In this document: positions 1-6,068 of the stretch, one piece after another
How positions within the stretch are numbered: position 1 is the first letter of the stretch
Layout: each line of letters opens with the position of its first letter
Origin: Deltaproteobacteria bacterium
GTDB lineage: Bacteria > Desulfobacterota > Desulfobulbia > Desulfobulbales > VMSU01
Length of the DNA stretch: 10,186 nt
Assembly: GCA_021789795.1 (NCBI GenBank)
Contig: JAJYJA010000080.1
Location: 1-10,186 of the forward strand
Direction of reading: 5' to 3'
The notes under the pieces: model-generated
Told to the model about the DNA's origin: nothing
Database searches by the model: none
What the model saw: only the letters and a program-made list of their open reading frames with translations
Made by a program: the position numbers and the translations under genes

Positions 1-8
1 TTAGCCAT
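1..8 (-). CDS. infB: translation initiation factor IF-2, first codons only
   Basis: Only the start of this gene is in the window: ATG GCT followed by AA and the window edge, compatible with the Met-Ala-Lys opening common in IF-2. A purine-rich ribosome binding site (AAAAAGG at 15-21) lies six bases upstream of the ATG. The call rests mainly on synteny: infB follows nusA and ylxR in the conserved rimP-nusA-ylxR-infB operon, and the start lies 22 bases after the ylxR stop. No rplGA-like L7Ae gene sits between ylxR and this start, unlike in some Gram-positive operons. The protein itself cannot be checked from this window. Confidence 0.72.
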
Positions 9-30
9 CGGCTACCTTTTTGCGAAATCA

Positions 31-309
31 TCAAACTTGTCGGCCGTCAAACACCTCGGCCAACCCCGGCGCGGGCACCAGCCCGCCGCCCTCCCCCGCC
101 CGACGGAGCAAGGCCCAGGCCAAGCGCCGGCCTTGACGGATCAACCGCCGGTAGCAACCGGCATTGGGGCAACAGTACCCTCCCCGTCCCGGCAATACCC
201 GCCCGAAATCGGCGACCACCAGGCCCTCCCGGGCCACCAGCCGCACCAATTCCGCCTGCGGCAGCCTGCGGCCACAGCCCAGGCAGGTGCGTACCGGGCC
301 AGGCCCCAT
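31..309 (-). CDS. ylxR: YlxR/RnpM family RNA-binding protein (DUF448)
   Basis: A basic protein of 92 residues (96 if the GTG at 321 is used). It opens with the YlxR signature RTCLGCGRRLPQAELVRLV, followed by a GRGGYCCPNAGC segment. The family's cysteines and arginine-rich C-terminal half are visible. Members are small RNA-binding proteins of the nusA operon; the Bacillus homologue has been reported to bind and modulate RNase P. I prefer the ATG at 309 because it puts the RTC motif about six residues from the N-terminus, as is usual. Neither candidate start has a clear ribosome binding site, so translation may be coupled to nusA, which ends only 18 bases upstream. The role here is inferred from family and position between nusA and infB. 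Confidence 0.88.
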   Translation of the reverse strand: MGPGPVRTCLGCGRRLPQAELVRLVAREGLVVADFGRVLPGRGGYCCPNAGCYRRLIRQGRRLAWALLRRAGEGGGLVPAPGLAEVFDGRQV

Positions 310-327
310 GCCGCCGCGCACCAGGGC

Positions 328-1626
328 TTAGGGCGCCTGCCCCTCTTCCGGCCCCGCCAGGGCCTCGCCCTCGACGTCCTCGGCCTTGGGGGCCGGGGCG
401 AGCTTGGCCGCCTCGATCAGGGCCATGCAGCTCTCCGGTGAAACCCCCTCCAGGATCTCGGCCAGGGTGGAGGGATCGGTCTCCGCCAGTTCGAGCGAGG
501 AGTTGATCCCCTGGTCGTAGAGGGTCTCGGCCAAGCGCTGGTTGACCCCCTTGACCGCCAGCAGGGACTGGAAGCCCTCCTCCATCATCTTCTGATACTT
601 CTGTTCGCTCTTGACGTCGATCCGCCAGCCCATCAGCTCGGAGGCCAGGCGGACGTTCTGCCCGCCCCGGCCAATGGCCAGCGACAACTGGTCGTCGGCC
701 ACCACCACCTGCAGGGTGCGACGTTCCTCGTCCACCACCACCATCGACACCTCGGCGGGGGCCAGGGCGTGGGAGACAAACTTGGCCGGATCCGGGCTCC
801 AAGGCACGATGTCGATCCGCTCGCCTTGCAGCTCCTGCACCACGTTCTGCACCCGCGACCCCTTCATGCCCACGCAGGCGCCCACCGGATCGACATCGGA
901 TTCGGAGGAGGAGACCGCGATCTTGGCCCGCACCCCCGGCTCCCTGGCCACCGCCAGGATGGAGACGATGCCCTCGGCGATCTCCGGCACCTCGATGGCG
1001 AACAGCTTGGCCACGAACTGCTTGTCGGTGCGGCTCAGCACCAACTGGGAGTCCCTGGCGTCCGGACGCACGTCAATGAGCAAGGCCCGGATACGGTCGC
1101 CCTGGTGGTAGGAACGCCGGGGCATCTGCTCGCCCTTGGGCAGGATGGCGTCGGTGCGGCCCAGGTTGATGATGATGTTGCCGCGCTCGAAGCGCTGGAC
1201 AATGCCGTTCACCACCTCGCCCTTGCGATCCTTGAACATCTCGAAGACCACGTCGCGCTCGGCGTCCTTCATCTTCTGGATGATCACCTGCTTGGCGGAC
1301 TGGGCCGCGATCCGGCCCAGCTCGGCGACGTTCTCCATCTTGGAGCCCAGCTCGTCGTTCAACTCCACGTCCGGGTCGAGCTGCCGGGCCTCCTCCAGGG
1401 AGATCTGGGTCTGCTCGTCCTCGATGGTCTCGACCACGGTGCGGAACTGATACAGCTCGACCTCGCCCGTCTCGTCGTTGAACTGGGCCTCCATCTCGCG
1501 CCGCATCCCGAACTTCTTCTTGGCGGCGGACATGACCGCCTCCTCCAGCCCCTTGACCAGCAGCTCCCGGTTTATTCCCTTGTCCCTGCAAATCTGATCG
1601 ATAACACGCTTCAGCTCAGATATCAT
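328..1626 (-). CDS. nusA: transcription termination/antitermination factor NusA
   Basis: A 432-residue NusA. It binds RNA polymerase and nascent RNA, promotes pausing and hairpin-dependent termination, and takes part in rRNA antitermination. The N-terminal polymerase-binding domain (about 1-130) opens with ISELKRVIDQICRDKGI. An S1 domain spans about 135-200 (KGEVVNGIVQRFERGN). Two KH domains follow, with GxxG loops GMKG (253-256) and GRGG (319-322). A single helix-hairpin-helix region (about 350-408) ends in a short acidic tail. It therefore lacks the long pair of acidic repeats found in the E. coli protein (495 residues). The ATG at 1626 has a GGAGAAG ribosome binding site about five to seven bases upstream. 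It sits 142 bases after rimP, a large gap for this operon, and just before ylxR. NusA commonly controls its own operon through a leader terminator; see the terminator at 2259-2287. Confidence 0.98.
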   Translation of the reverse strand: MISELKRVIDQICRDKGINRELLVKGLEEAVMSAAKKKFGMRREMEAQFNDETGEVELYQFRTVVETIEDEQTQISLEEARQLDPDVELNDELGSKMENVAELGRIAAQSAKQVIIQKMKDAERDVVFEMFKDRKGEVVNGIVQRFERGNIIINLGRTDAILPKGEQMPRRSYHQGDRIRALLIDVRPDARDSQLVLSRTDKQFVAKLFAIEVPEIAEGIVSILAVAREPGVRAKIAVSSSESDVDPVGACVGMKGSRVQNVVQELQGERIDIVPWSPDPAKFVSHALAPAEVSMVVVDEERRTLQVVVADDQLSLAIGRGGQNVRLASELMGWRIDVKSEQKYQKMMEEGFQSLLAVKGVNQRLAETLYDQGINSSLELAETDPSTLAEILEGVSPESCMALIEAAKLAPAPKAEDVEGEALAGPEEGQAP

Positions 1627-1682
1627 CCCACTTCTCCAAAACTCATGTCAGTTGGCCTGTAATTCAGAAATTGATGCTCTCA

Positions 1683-1712
1683 CAAAAGATAGCCTTTTGG
1701 CTAAACAAAAGG
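1683..1712 (-). other. rimP-nusA spacer with mutually exclusive hairpins
   Basis: Within the 142-base spacer the minus strand reads CCTTTTG, TTTAGC, CAAAAGG, CTAT, CTTTTG. The central CAAAAG can pair with CTTTTG on either side, so the two long stems cannot coexist. A third option, TAGCC-AAAA-GGCTA, uses the same central bases. No long T-tract follows, so this is not a standard terminator. A processing, stability or nusA translation role is possible but unproven. Confidence 0.4.
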
Positions 1713-1768
1713 GCCGATATATCAAACGCACCCCGGCAGGCATGTAGATCGGGCTGTTGGCGACGCCA

Positions 1769-2227
1769 TCAAAATTCAATCACCAGCCGCGCCTTGACCA
1801 ACTCCGCCAGGGCGATCTCCTCCGGCCCATCGGCTCCGGTTATCGTAATCATTTCTCCGTCAACCCCGGCGATTACCCCGACGGCCTTGACGGTGGCCTC
1901 CCCCCGCCGGACGGCGATCTCCACCTTCTCTCCCACATTCCTGGCAAAATCACGGGGGCTTGTCAGCGGCCGGTCTAGCCCGGGCGAGGACACCTCCAGA
2001 TGATAGGCCTTGCCGATCGGGTCCTCCACCTCCAACAAGGCGCCCAAGGCCCGGCTGACGGTGGCGCAGTCCTCCAGGCCGACCCCCCCGGGCTTATGGA
2101 CGATGAACCTAAGCACCAGCCCGGCGCGCTCGTTACGGAGCTGCGCCTCCACCAGCTCGCAACCCAGGTCCGCCAAAACCGGCTCCGCCAGGAGAATAAT
2201 CCGGGCCAGCGTCGCGCTCTCCACCAT
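1769..2227 (-). CDS. rimP: ribosome maturation factor RimP
   Basis: A 152-residue protein with the two-domain RimP layout. The N-terminal alpha/beta domain ends in the family motif LEVSSPGLDRPL (77-88), followed by the C-terminal SH3-like domain that ends in LVIEF. RimP helps assemble the 30S subunit, acting at an early to middle stage of 16S rRNA folding. I chose the ATG at 2227 because it begins the homologous sequence (MVESATLARIILLAEPVLADLG) and has GGAG seven bases upstream. The reading frame stays open further upstream to 2467, but that stretch runs through the tRNA-Gly gene and the terminator, so it is not coding. It is the first protein gene of the nusA operon, and its transcripts must pass the leader terminator unless an unseen internal promoter exists. 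Confidence 0.97.
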   Translation of the reverse strand: MVESATLARIILLAEPVLADLGCELVEAQLRNERAGLVLRFIVHKPGGVGLEDCATVSRALGALLEVEDPIGKAYHLEVSSPGLDRPLTSPRDFARNVGEKVEIAVRRGEATVKAVGVIAGVDGEMITITGADGPEEIALAELVKARLVIEF

Positions 2228-2258
2228 GTCTAAGCTCCGGCCTTCCCGGACGTAATAT

Positions 2259-2287
2259 AAAAAAAAAAGCGGGCCTAAACCCACTTT
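2259..2287 (-). terminator. leader intrinsic terminator between tRNA-Gly and rimP
   Basis: On the minus strand AAAGTGGG, a six-base loop region (TTTAGG) and CCCGCTTT form an eight-pair stem (one G-U pair) at 2266-2287. It is followed by T residues continuing to 2259, ten in all. This is a textbook intrinsic terminator. It lies 86 bases after the tRNA 3' end and about 30 bases before the rimP start, so it ends the tRNA transcript and can also attenuate the rimP-nusA-ylxR-infB operon. NusA-stimulated leader termination as autoregulation is established for nusA operons; its use here is inference. Confidence 0.85.
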
Positions 2288-2297
2288 CCATAAACCA

Positions 2298-2315
2298 GCC
2301 GACGCGAACGCCGGC
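2298..2315 (-). promoter_or_regulatory. UUCG-loop hairpin in the rimP leader
   Basis: The minus strand reads GCCGGCG-TTCG-CGTCGGC, a seven-pair stem with one G-U pair and a UUCG tetraloop. It lies between the tRNA-Gly 3' end and the intrinsic terminator. It may organise the leader RNA, act as a pause hairpin, or mark the boundary for tRNA 3' processing. No T-tract follows, so it is not itself a terminator. Confidence 0.5.
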
Positions 2316-2373
2316 AGCCCATAATTTTTGGAAACCACCCCGGCTAGGGACGCGAGGCCCACAGCCTTGGAAG

Positions 2374-2449
2374 TGGAGCGGGCAACGAGATTCGAACTCG
2401 CGACACCAAGCTTGGGAAGCTTGTACTCTACCAACTGAGCTATGCCCGC
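2374..2449 (-). tRNA. tRNA-Gly (anticodon CCC)
   Basis: A complete 76-base cloverleaf with the 3' CCA encoded. The acceptor stem pairs GCGGGCA with TGCCCGC, followed by discriminator T and CCA. The D arm contains GCTC-AGTTGGTA-GAGT. The anticodon arm is CAAGC-TTCCCAA-GCTTG, giving anticodon CCC (bases 2414-2416), which reads GGG glycine codons. The T arm is GCGAG-TTCGAAT-CTCGT. It lies directly upstream of rimP, a position where E. coli carries the initiator tRNA gene metY, and is transcribed from the strong promoter at 2468-2495. Confidence 0.96.
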
Positions 2450-2467
2450 CCAGCAGACCAGGGCCAC

Positions 2468-2495
2468 ACTATACCAATGCCCCGGCGATTGTCAA
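2468..2495 (-). promoter_or_regulatory. sigma70-type promoter for tRNA-Gly (and probably the rimP-nusA operon)
   Basis: On the minus strand TTGACA (2490-2495) and TATAGT (2468-2473) are separated by 16 bases. That is a perfect -35 and five of six at -10. Transcription should begin near 2460, about ten bases before the mature tRNA 5' end. The sequence after the -10 box is GC-rich (GTGGCCC), as in promoters of stable RNAs under stringent control. No other convincing promoter is visible before rimP. Confidence 0.85.
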
Positions 2496-2573
2496 GAGGA
2501 TTATGGCCGACGGCCAGGCGGGATATCCGGGCCAAGGCCAACCCCTCCCCAAAAACGACTACCACATTTTTCC

Positions 2574-2602
2574 TTGTCCCTCCCCGGAGGGCGGTTTATT
2601 AT
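2574..2602 (+). promoter_or_regulatory. candidate sigma70-type promoter of the two-component pair
   Basis: TTGTCC (2574-2579) and TATTAT (2597-2602) are spaced by 17 bases: four of six and five of six consensus matches. Transcription would start near 2609, giving a leader of about 42 bases before the kinase ATG. This reading competes with the leader ORF at 2601-2654, whose ribosome binding site and start codon would then not be transcribed. Both cannot be the main arrangement. Confidence 0.4.
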
Positions 2603-2654
2603 GAACTTAAATTCCTTCCTTCTCCCCCTCCAGCGTCCAAAACCACCACCATGA
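2601..2654 (+). CDS. possible 17-residue leader peptide overlapping the kinase start
   Basis: A short ORF, MNLNSFLLPLQRPKPPP, has a good ribosome binding site (GGAGGG at 2586-2591, about ten bases from the ATG). Its TGA stop overlaps the kinase start codon as ATGA. The kinase ATG itself has no visible ribosome binding site, so translational coupling would explain its expression. The peptide ends with three prolines right before the stop, a context expected to slow ribosomes and need EF-P. An inverted repeat (2578-2591, CCCTCC/GGAGGG) could mask the binding site. Against it, a plausible promoter overlaps this region and would place the transcript start after the ATG. There is no homology evidence. 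Confidence 0.35.
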   Translation: MNLNSFLLPLQRPKPPP

Positions 2655-4531
2655 GTGACGAGCAGACCTCCAAGAACCGGTTTTTCAACCTGATGCGCTA
2701 CACCTGGACCCTGATCACGGTCTGGACGCTCATCCTGGCGGGGTTCATGAGCAAGGAGTACGTGGAGATCAACCGCTACGCCGACGAGATGGCCCTAAGC
2801 ACCGCCCGGGCACACCTCAACAAGGATTTTTCCTTTCGCCTCTGGGGCTGGATGCACGGCGGGGTATACGTGCCGGTATTGCCCGGCGTCCAGCCCAACC
2901 CCTACCTGGCCAACTACCCGGAACGCGACATCACCACCCCCTCGGGGCGGAAGCTGACCCTGATGAACCCCGAGTACATGCTCCGCAACCTAAACGAAAC
3001 CTTCTCCGAACTCTACGGAGTGGCGGCCCACCTGACCAGCCTAAAGCCCCTGCGCCCGGAAAACGGCCCCGATCCCTGGGAGGCCAAGACCCTGCACGAG
3101 TTCGAGAGCGGGCTCAAGGAAAAGGTGGAGGTCGTGCGCGGCAAGGACGGCAAGCAAAAGGTGCTCCGCCTGATGCAGCCCCTCTACGTCAAGCAGGAAT
3201 GCCTGAAATGCCACGGCCACCAGGGCTACAAACTGGGCGACATCCGGGGCGGACTGGATGTCAGTCTGCCCATGGGGCCGTTCCTCAAAAGGGCCCACGC
3301 CCAGCTCTGGGATCACTTCTACTTCGTGACCGTCCTCTGGCTGATGGGCTGCATCGGACTCTTGGTGGGCTCGGAGCGGCTCCGGAAGAACACCCAGGCC
3401 CTGGCCCTCTCCAATATCGGGATGCAGCGGGAGATCGAGGAGCGCAAGCGGGTGGAGGTGGCCCTGCAGAAGGAAAGCTCCTTCACCGCCGCGGTGCTGG
3501 ATACCGCCGGCGCCTTGATCATGGTGCTAAACGTCCGGGGAGAGATCATCCGCTTCAACCAGACCAGCGAATCGGTGACCGGCTACCAGTTCCAGGAGGT
3601 GGCGGGCCGGCCCTTCTGGGACATCATCCTGCCACCCGAGGAACGGGAGCCGGTGGCCCGGCTCTTCGCCGGCATCCAGTCCGGCTCCCTGCCCCAGAAG
3701 ATGACCAAGCCCCTCGTCACCCGCGGCCACCGGCACCGGTTCATCGACTGGGCCAACACCACCTTCCGGGATGACGACGGCAACATCGAGTACATCATCT
3801 CCATCGGCATCGACATCACCGAGGAGCGGCTGCTTCAGTCCCAGCTCCTCCACGCCGAGAAACTATCCGCCATCGGCAAGCTCTCGGCCTCCATCGCCCA
3901 CGAGATCAACAACCCCCTGTTCGGGATCAGAAATGTCATCGAGCGGCTAAGGGAGAAGGGCTCGCTGTCCGAGGACAACCGGGAGTTCGCCGATCTGGCC
4001 CTGCTCGAATGCGACCGGATCCGCGACCTGATTAAAGATCTGCAAAACTTCAACCGCCCGACCACCGGGGTGAGCACCCCGGTCAACCTGCACAAGGCCA
4101 TCAACCACATCCTCTTGCTCTCCAACAAGGAGATGAAGAGTAAGCACGTCCGGGTCAATACGGTTTACGACAAGGACTTGGGCGAGATCATGGCCATCGC
4201 CGACCAGCTCAAACAGGTCTTCTTGAACCTGATGAACAACGCCCTGGAGGCCATGCCCTCCGGCGGCCAGATCACCATCACCACCCAGAAGGCCGGCCAG
4301 GAGGCGGTGATCACCTTCTCCGACACCGGGGCCGGCATCCCCGAAGAGGTTATCGGCCACATCTTCGAGCCGTTCTTCACCACCAAACCGGCGGTCAAGG
4401 GCACCGGGCTGGGACTTTCGATCTCCTACGGGATCATCAAACACCACGGCGGCCACATCGAGGCGGCGAGCACGCCCGGGCAGGGCGCCACCTTCACCAT
4501 CACCCTGCCCATCGAGGGAAAAAACGCATGA
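2651..4531 (+). CDS. membrane sensor histidine kinase with periplasmic c-heme (DUF3365/Tll0287-like) domain and PAS domain
   Basis: A 626-residue kinase. A membrane segment (about 16-33) is followed by a periplasmic domain with DUF3365-style features (SELYGVAAHLTSLKPLRPENGPD) and the heme-c motif CLKCH at 184-188. A second membrane segment (about 223-240) leads to a short coiled linker and a PAS domain (about 275-390, RFNQTSESVTGYQFQEVAGRP). HisKA carries the phosphorylated His417 in SIAHEINNP. The HATPase_c boxes are N (NLMNNALEAMP, 526-536), G1 (DTGAGIP, 558-564), F (FEPFFTTK) and G2 (GTGLGLS, 584-590). All catalytic motifs are intact. The signal is unknown; heme suggests redox state or a gas ligand. 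The ATG at 2651 has no ribosome binding site but overlaps a small upstream ORF. The stop overlaps the response regulator start (ATGA), so the two are a cognate pair. The upstream in-frame extension to 2477 is low-complexity and lies over the divergent tRNA promoter, so I rejected it. Confidence 0.93.
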   Translation: MSDEQTSKNRFFNLMRYTWTLITVWTLILAGFMSKEYVEINRYADEMALSTARAHLNKDFSFRLWGWMHGGVYVPVLPGVQPNPYLANYPERDITTPSGRKLTLMNPEYMLRNLNETFSELYGVAAHLTSLKPLRPENGPDPWEAKTLHEFESGLKEKVEVVRGKDGKQKVLRLMQPLYVKQECLKCHGHQGYKLGDIRGGLDVSLPMGPFLKRAHAQLWDHFYFVTVLWLMGCIGLLVGSERLRKNTQALALSNIGMQREIEERKRVEVALQKESSFTAAVLDTAGALIMVLNVRGEIIRFNQTSESVTGYQFQEVAGRPFWDIILPPEEREPVARLFAGIQSGSLPQKMTKPLVTRGHRHRFIDWANTTFRDDDGNIEYIISIGIDITEERLLQSQLLHAEKLSAIGKLSASIAHEINNPLFGIRNVIERLREKGSLSEDNREFADLALLECDRIRDLIKDLQNFNRPTTGVSTPVNLHKAINHILLLSNKEMKSKHVRVNTVYDKDLGEIMAIADQLKQVFLNLMNNALEAMPSGGQITITTQKAGQEAVITFSDTGAGIPEEVIGHIFEPFFTTKPAVKGTGLGLSISYGIIKHHGGHIEAASTPGQGATFTITLPIEGKNA

Positions 4532-5145
4532 ACAACCACCCCCACCCCACCATCCTACTGGTCGACGACGAGGCCATCATCCGCAAGACCATGGCCGGCA
4601 AGTTGAACGACGAGGGCTTCACGGTGCTGACCGCCGAAAACGGCCCCAGCGCCCTGGCCTACCTCAAGACCTCGCGGGTCAACCTGGTGATCACCGACCT
4701 GATGATGGAGGGGATGAACGGCATCAAGGTGCTGGAGGAGGTGAAGGCGGCCAATCCCGAGACCGCGGTCATCATCCTGACCGGCTACGGAGACCTGACC
4801 TCGGCCATCGACGCCTTACGGCTCGGCGCCGACGACTACCTGCTCAAGCCCTGCGACCTGAACGAACTGCTCTTTAGGATCAACAAGAGCCTGGAGAAGC
4901 AATCGCTGAAAAAAATGGTCAAGCTCTACGAGGACATCCTGCCCATCTGCCTGGACTGCAAGAAGATCCGCGACGACAGCGGCACCGAGCCCGGCAAGGG
5001 GGTGTGGATGCCGGTGGATCAGTACCTGGCCCGCAAGGCGGGCAAGAGCATGTCGCACGGCTATTGCCCGGAATGCGGCAAACGCTTTCTGGACGCCATC
5101 GACAAACGCCAGGGCCAAACCCCAACGGGGGAAAAGAACCCTTGA
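4528..5145 (+). CDS. response regulator: receiver domain with C-terminal four-cysteine tail
   Basis: A 205-residue protein with one receiver domain (about 7-122). Acidic residues Asp13, Asp14 and Glu15 are in place, with phosphoacceptor Asp57 (VITDLMM), Thr85 (ILTGYG) and Lys107 (LLKP). There is no DNA-binding, GGDEF or ATPase output domain. Instead, a short helix leads to a tail with two cysteine pairs, CLDC (141-144) and CPEC (180-183), around KKIRDDSG and SHGYC. This tail occurs at the ends of many signalling proteins in anaerobic deltaproteobacteria, and its pattern resembles a small zinc-binding fold. Its function is not known to me. The start overlaps the kinase stop and has GAGGG about ten bases upstream. 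Output could be through protein-protein contact or metal/redox sensing; both ideas are inference. Confidence 0.9.
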   Translation: MNNHPHPTILLVDDEAIIRKTMAGKLNDEGFTVLTAENGPSALAYLKTSRVNLVITDLMMEGMNGIKVLEEVKAANPETAVIILTGYGDLTSAIDALRLGADDYLLKPCDLNELLFRINKSLEKQSLKKMVKLYEDILPICLDCKKIRDDSGTEPGKGVWMPVDQYLARKAGKSMSHGYCPECGKRFLDAIDKRQGQTPTGEKNP

Positions 5146-5162
5146 CCCTCACCACCCACCCC
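5139..5162 (-). other. putative G-quadruplex motif between convergent stop codons
   Basis: Read on the minus strand this is GGGG, T, GGG, TGGTGA, GGG, TCAA, GGG: four G-runs with loops of one, six and four bases. It begins right after the lipoprotein stop codon and covers the whole 17-base gap to the response regulator stop. No hairpin-plus-T-tract terminator is visible for either convergent gene. Formation is not demonstrated, and GC-rich DNA yields such motifs by chance. Confidence 0.35.
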
Positions 5163-5954
5163 TCAGCGCAGGTAGTCGCGAGCCGCCACGAAATGACGCT
5201 GGAAATAGGGCGAGGAGAGCCGGGCCGCAGACACCGTCTTGCCACTGCCCGGGGCGTGGATGAAGAGGCCGTCGCCCTGGTAGATGCCAACGTGGGAGGC
5301 CTCCCCTAGCGGCCCGGAACTGAAGAACACCAGGTCGCCGGGCTTCAGCTCCGCCTGGCCCACCGCCCGGCCCCGGCGCATCTGCTCCCGGGCGACCCGG
5401 GGCAGGTCGAGCCCGATCAACTGATAGACCATCATCGCCAGGCCGCTGCAATCAAAGCCCCTGACCGGGCTGGCGTCCCCCCAGGCGTAAGGCACCCCGA
5501 TGAACTGCCGGGCCACCCGCACCAGCTCCCGGCGGAGGGCCTCCTCCTGGCCCCGGTAACGAACCGCAGGGTAGGACGCCGGACGAACCACCTCGAAGAC
5601 CTCGATCATCCCCTGCCGCCGCAACCTCTGGGCCGCGGCCCAGGCCGCCTCGGGCCGGGCGTAGTTGCCGAACCGCACCCGGTACAAGCCGTTGCGGTTC
5701 CGGTAATAGTAGGCCGCCAGGCCGGCCTTGGTCAGCCGGGTGCTCAAGGCGGCGGCGTTCTCCACCCGGGCAAAGGCCCCCACCTGAACGGCAAAACCCA
5801 TGAACGGCAGCGGCGAAACCGAGGTCAGGAGGGAAGGCTGCGGGGACGGGCCGGGAGGGACGGCTGGCGGATGGCTGGCGCAGCCGGCGAGAACGCCGAG
5901 CAGGAGGCCAAACGACAAGAAAAGCAAAAAATGGTTGCGGACCGACTGCCCCAT
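5163..5954 (-). CDS. SPOR-domain NlpC/P60 lipoprotein, probable cell-wall endopeptidase
   Basis: A 263-residue envelope protein. A signal peptide with a hydrophobic core (8-24) ends in the lipobox LAGC, with Cys25 as the predicted lipidated residue. A Pro/Ser-rich linker (29-50) precedes a SPOR domain (about 53-122, FAVQVGAFARVENAAALSTRL). The NlpC/P60 domain (about 142-263) shows catalytic Cys169 in GFDCSG, His221 in ASHVGIY and a third polar residue, His233, in FIHA. SPOR domains bind glycan strands lacking stem peptides at the septum. NlpC/P60 enzymes usually cut D-Glu to diamino-acid bonds in peptides. The likely role is septal wall remodelling. I chose the ATG at 5954 because it gives a proper lipoprotein signal peptide; a TTG at 6023 would add 23 residues in front of it. 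It converges on the response regulator with 17 bases between stops and diverges from the bTHX gene. Confidence 0.92.
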   Translation of the reverse strand: MGQSVRNHFLLFLSFGLLLGVLAGCASHPPAVPPGPSPQPSLLTSVSPLPFMGFAVQVGAFARVENAAALSTRLTKAGLAAYYYRNRNGLYRVRFGNYARPEAAWAAAQRLRRQGMIEVFEVVRPASYPAVRYRGQEEALRRELVRVARQFIGVPYAWGDASPVRGFDCSGLAMMVYQLIGLDLPRVAREQMRRGRAVGQAELKPGDLVFFSSGPLGEASHVGIYQGDGLFIHAPGSGKTVSAARLSSPYFQRHFVAARDYLR

Positions 5955-6068
5955 CTGGTTTAATGGGCGGCCTGCATGGGCGAGGCGTTGACCAGATAGC
6001 GACCCGTCCCGCCCGGCTGGCAATTTTCAGGCATATTTAGCCTATAAATCTAAGTGGAGATAAAAAAC

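Noticed and set aside
769..1662. Long plus-strand ORF of 297 codons opposite nusA
   Set aside because: It is the antisense of a well-conserved NusA frame in GC-rich DNA. Its composition (His, Leu, Gly, Asp rich) is typical of shadow frames, and it has no recognisable domain.
2228..2467. N-terminal extension of RimP by 80 residues
   Set aside because: The extension would translate through tRNA-Gly and the intrinsic terminator; RimP homology and a GGAG ribosome binding site both fix the start at 2227.
2477..2650. N-terminal extension of the histidine kinase by 58 residues
   Set aside because: The extra stretch overlaps the divergent tRNA promoter and is Pro/Thr/Arg-rich without domain features. 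The first membrane segment comes soon after the ATG at 2651.
4478..4485. GGGCAGGG, matching the E. coli FtsK polar motif (KOPS)
   Set aside because: Several GGGNAGGG matches occur on both strands in this GC-rich window, without clear strand bias, so a single match means little. The motif used by this FtsK is unknown.
5955..6068. Divergent promoters between the lipoprotein and bTHX genes
   Set aside because: AT-rich boxes such as TATAAA (6043-6048) are present, but no well-spaced -35 partner was found on either strand, so I did not call promoters.
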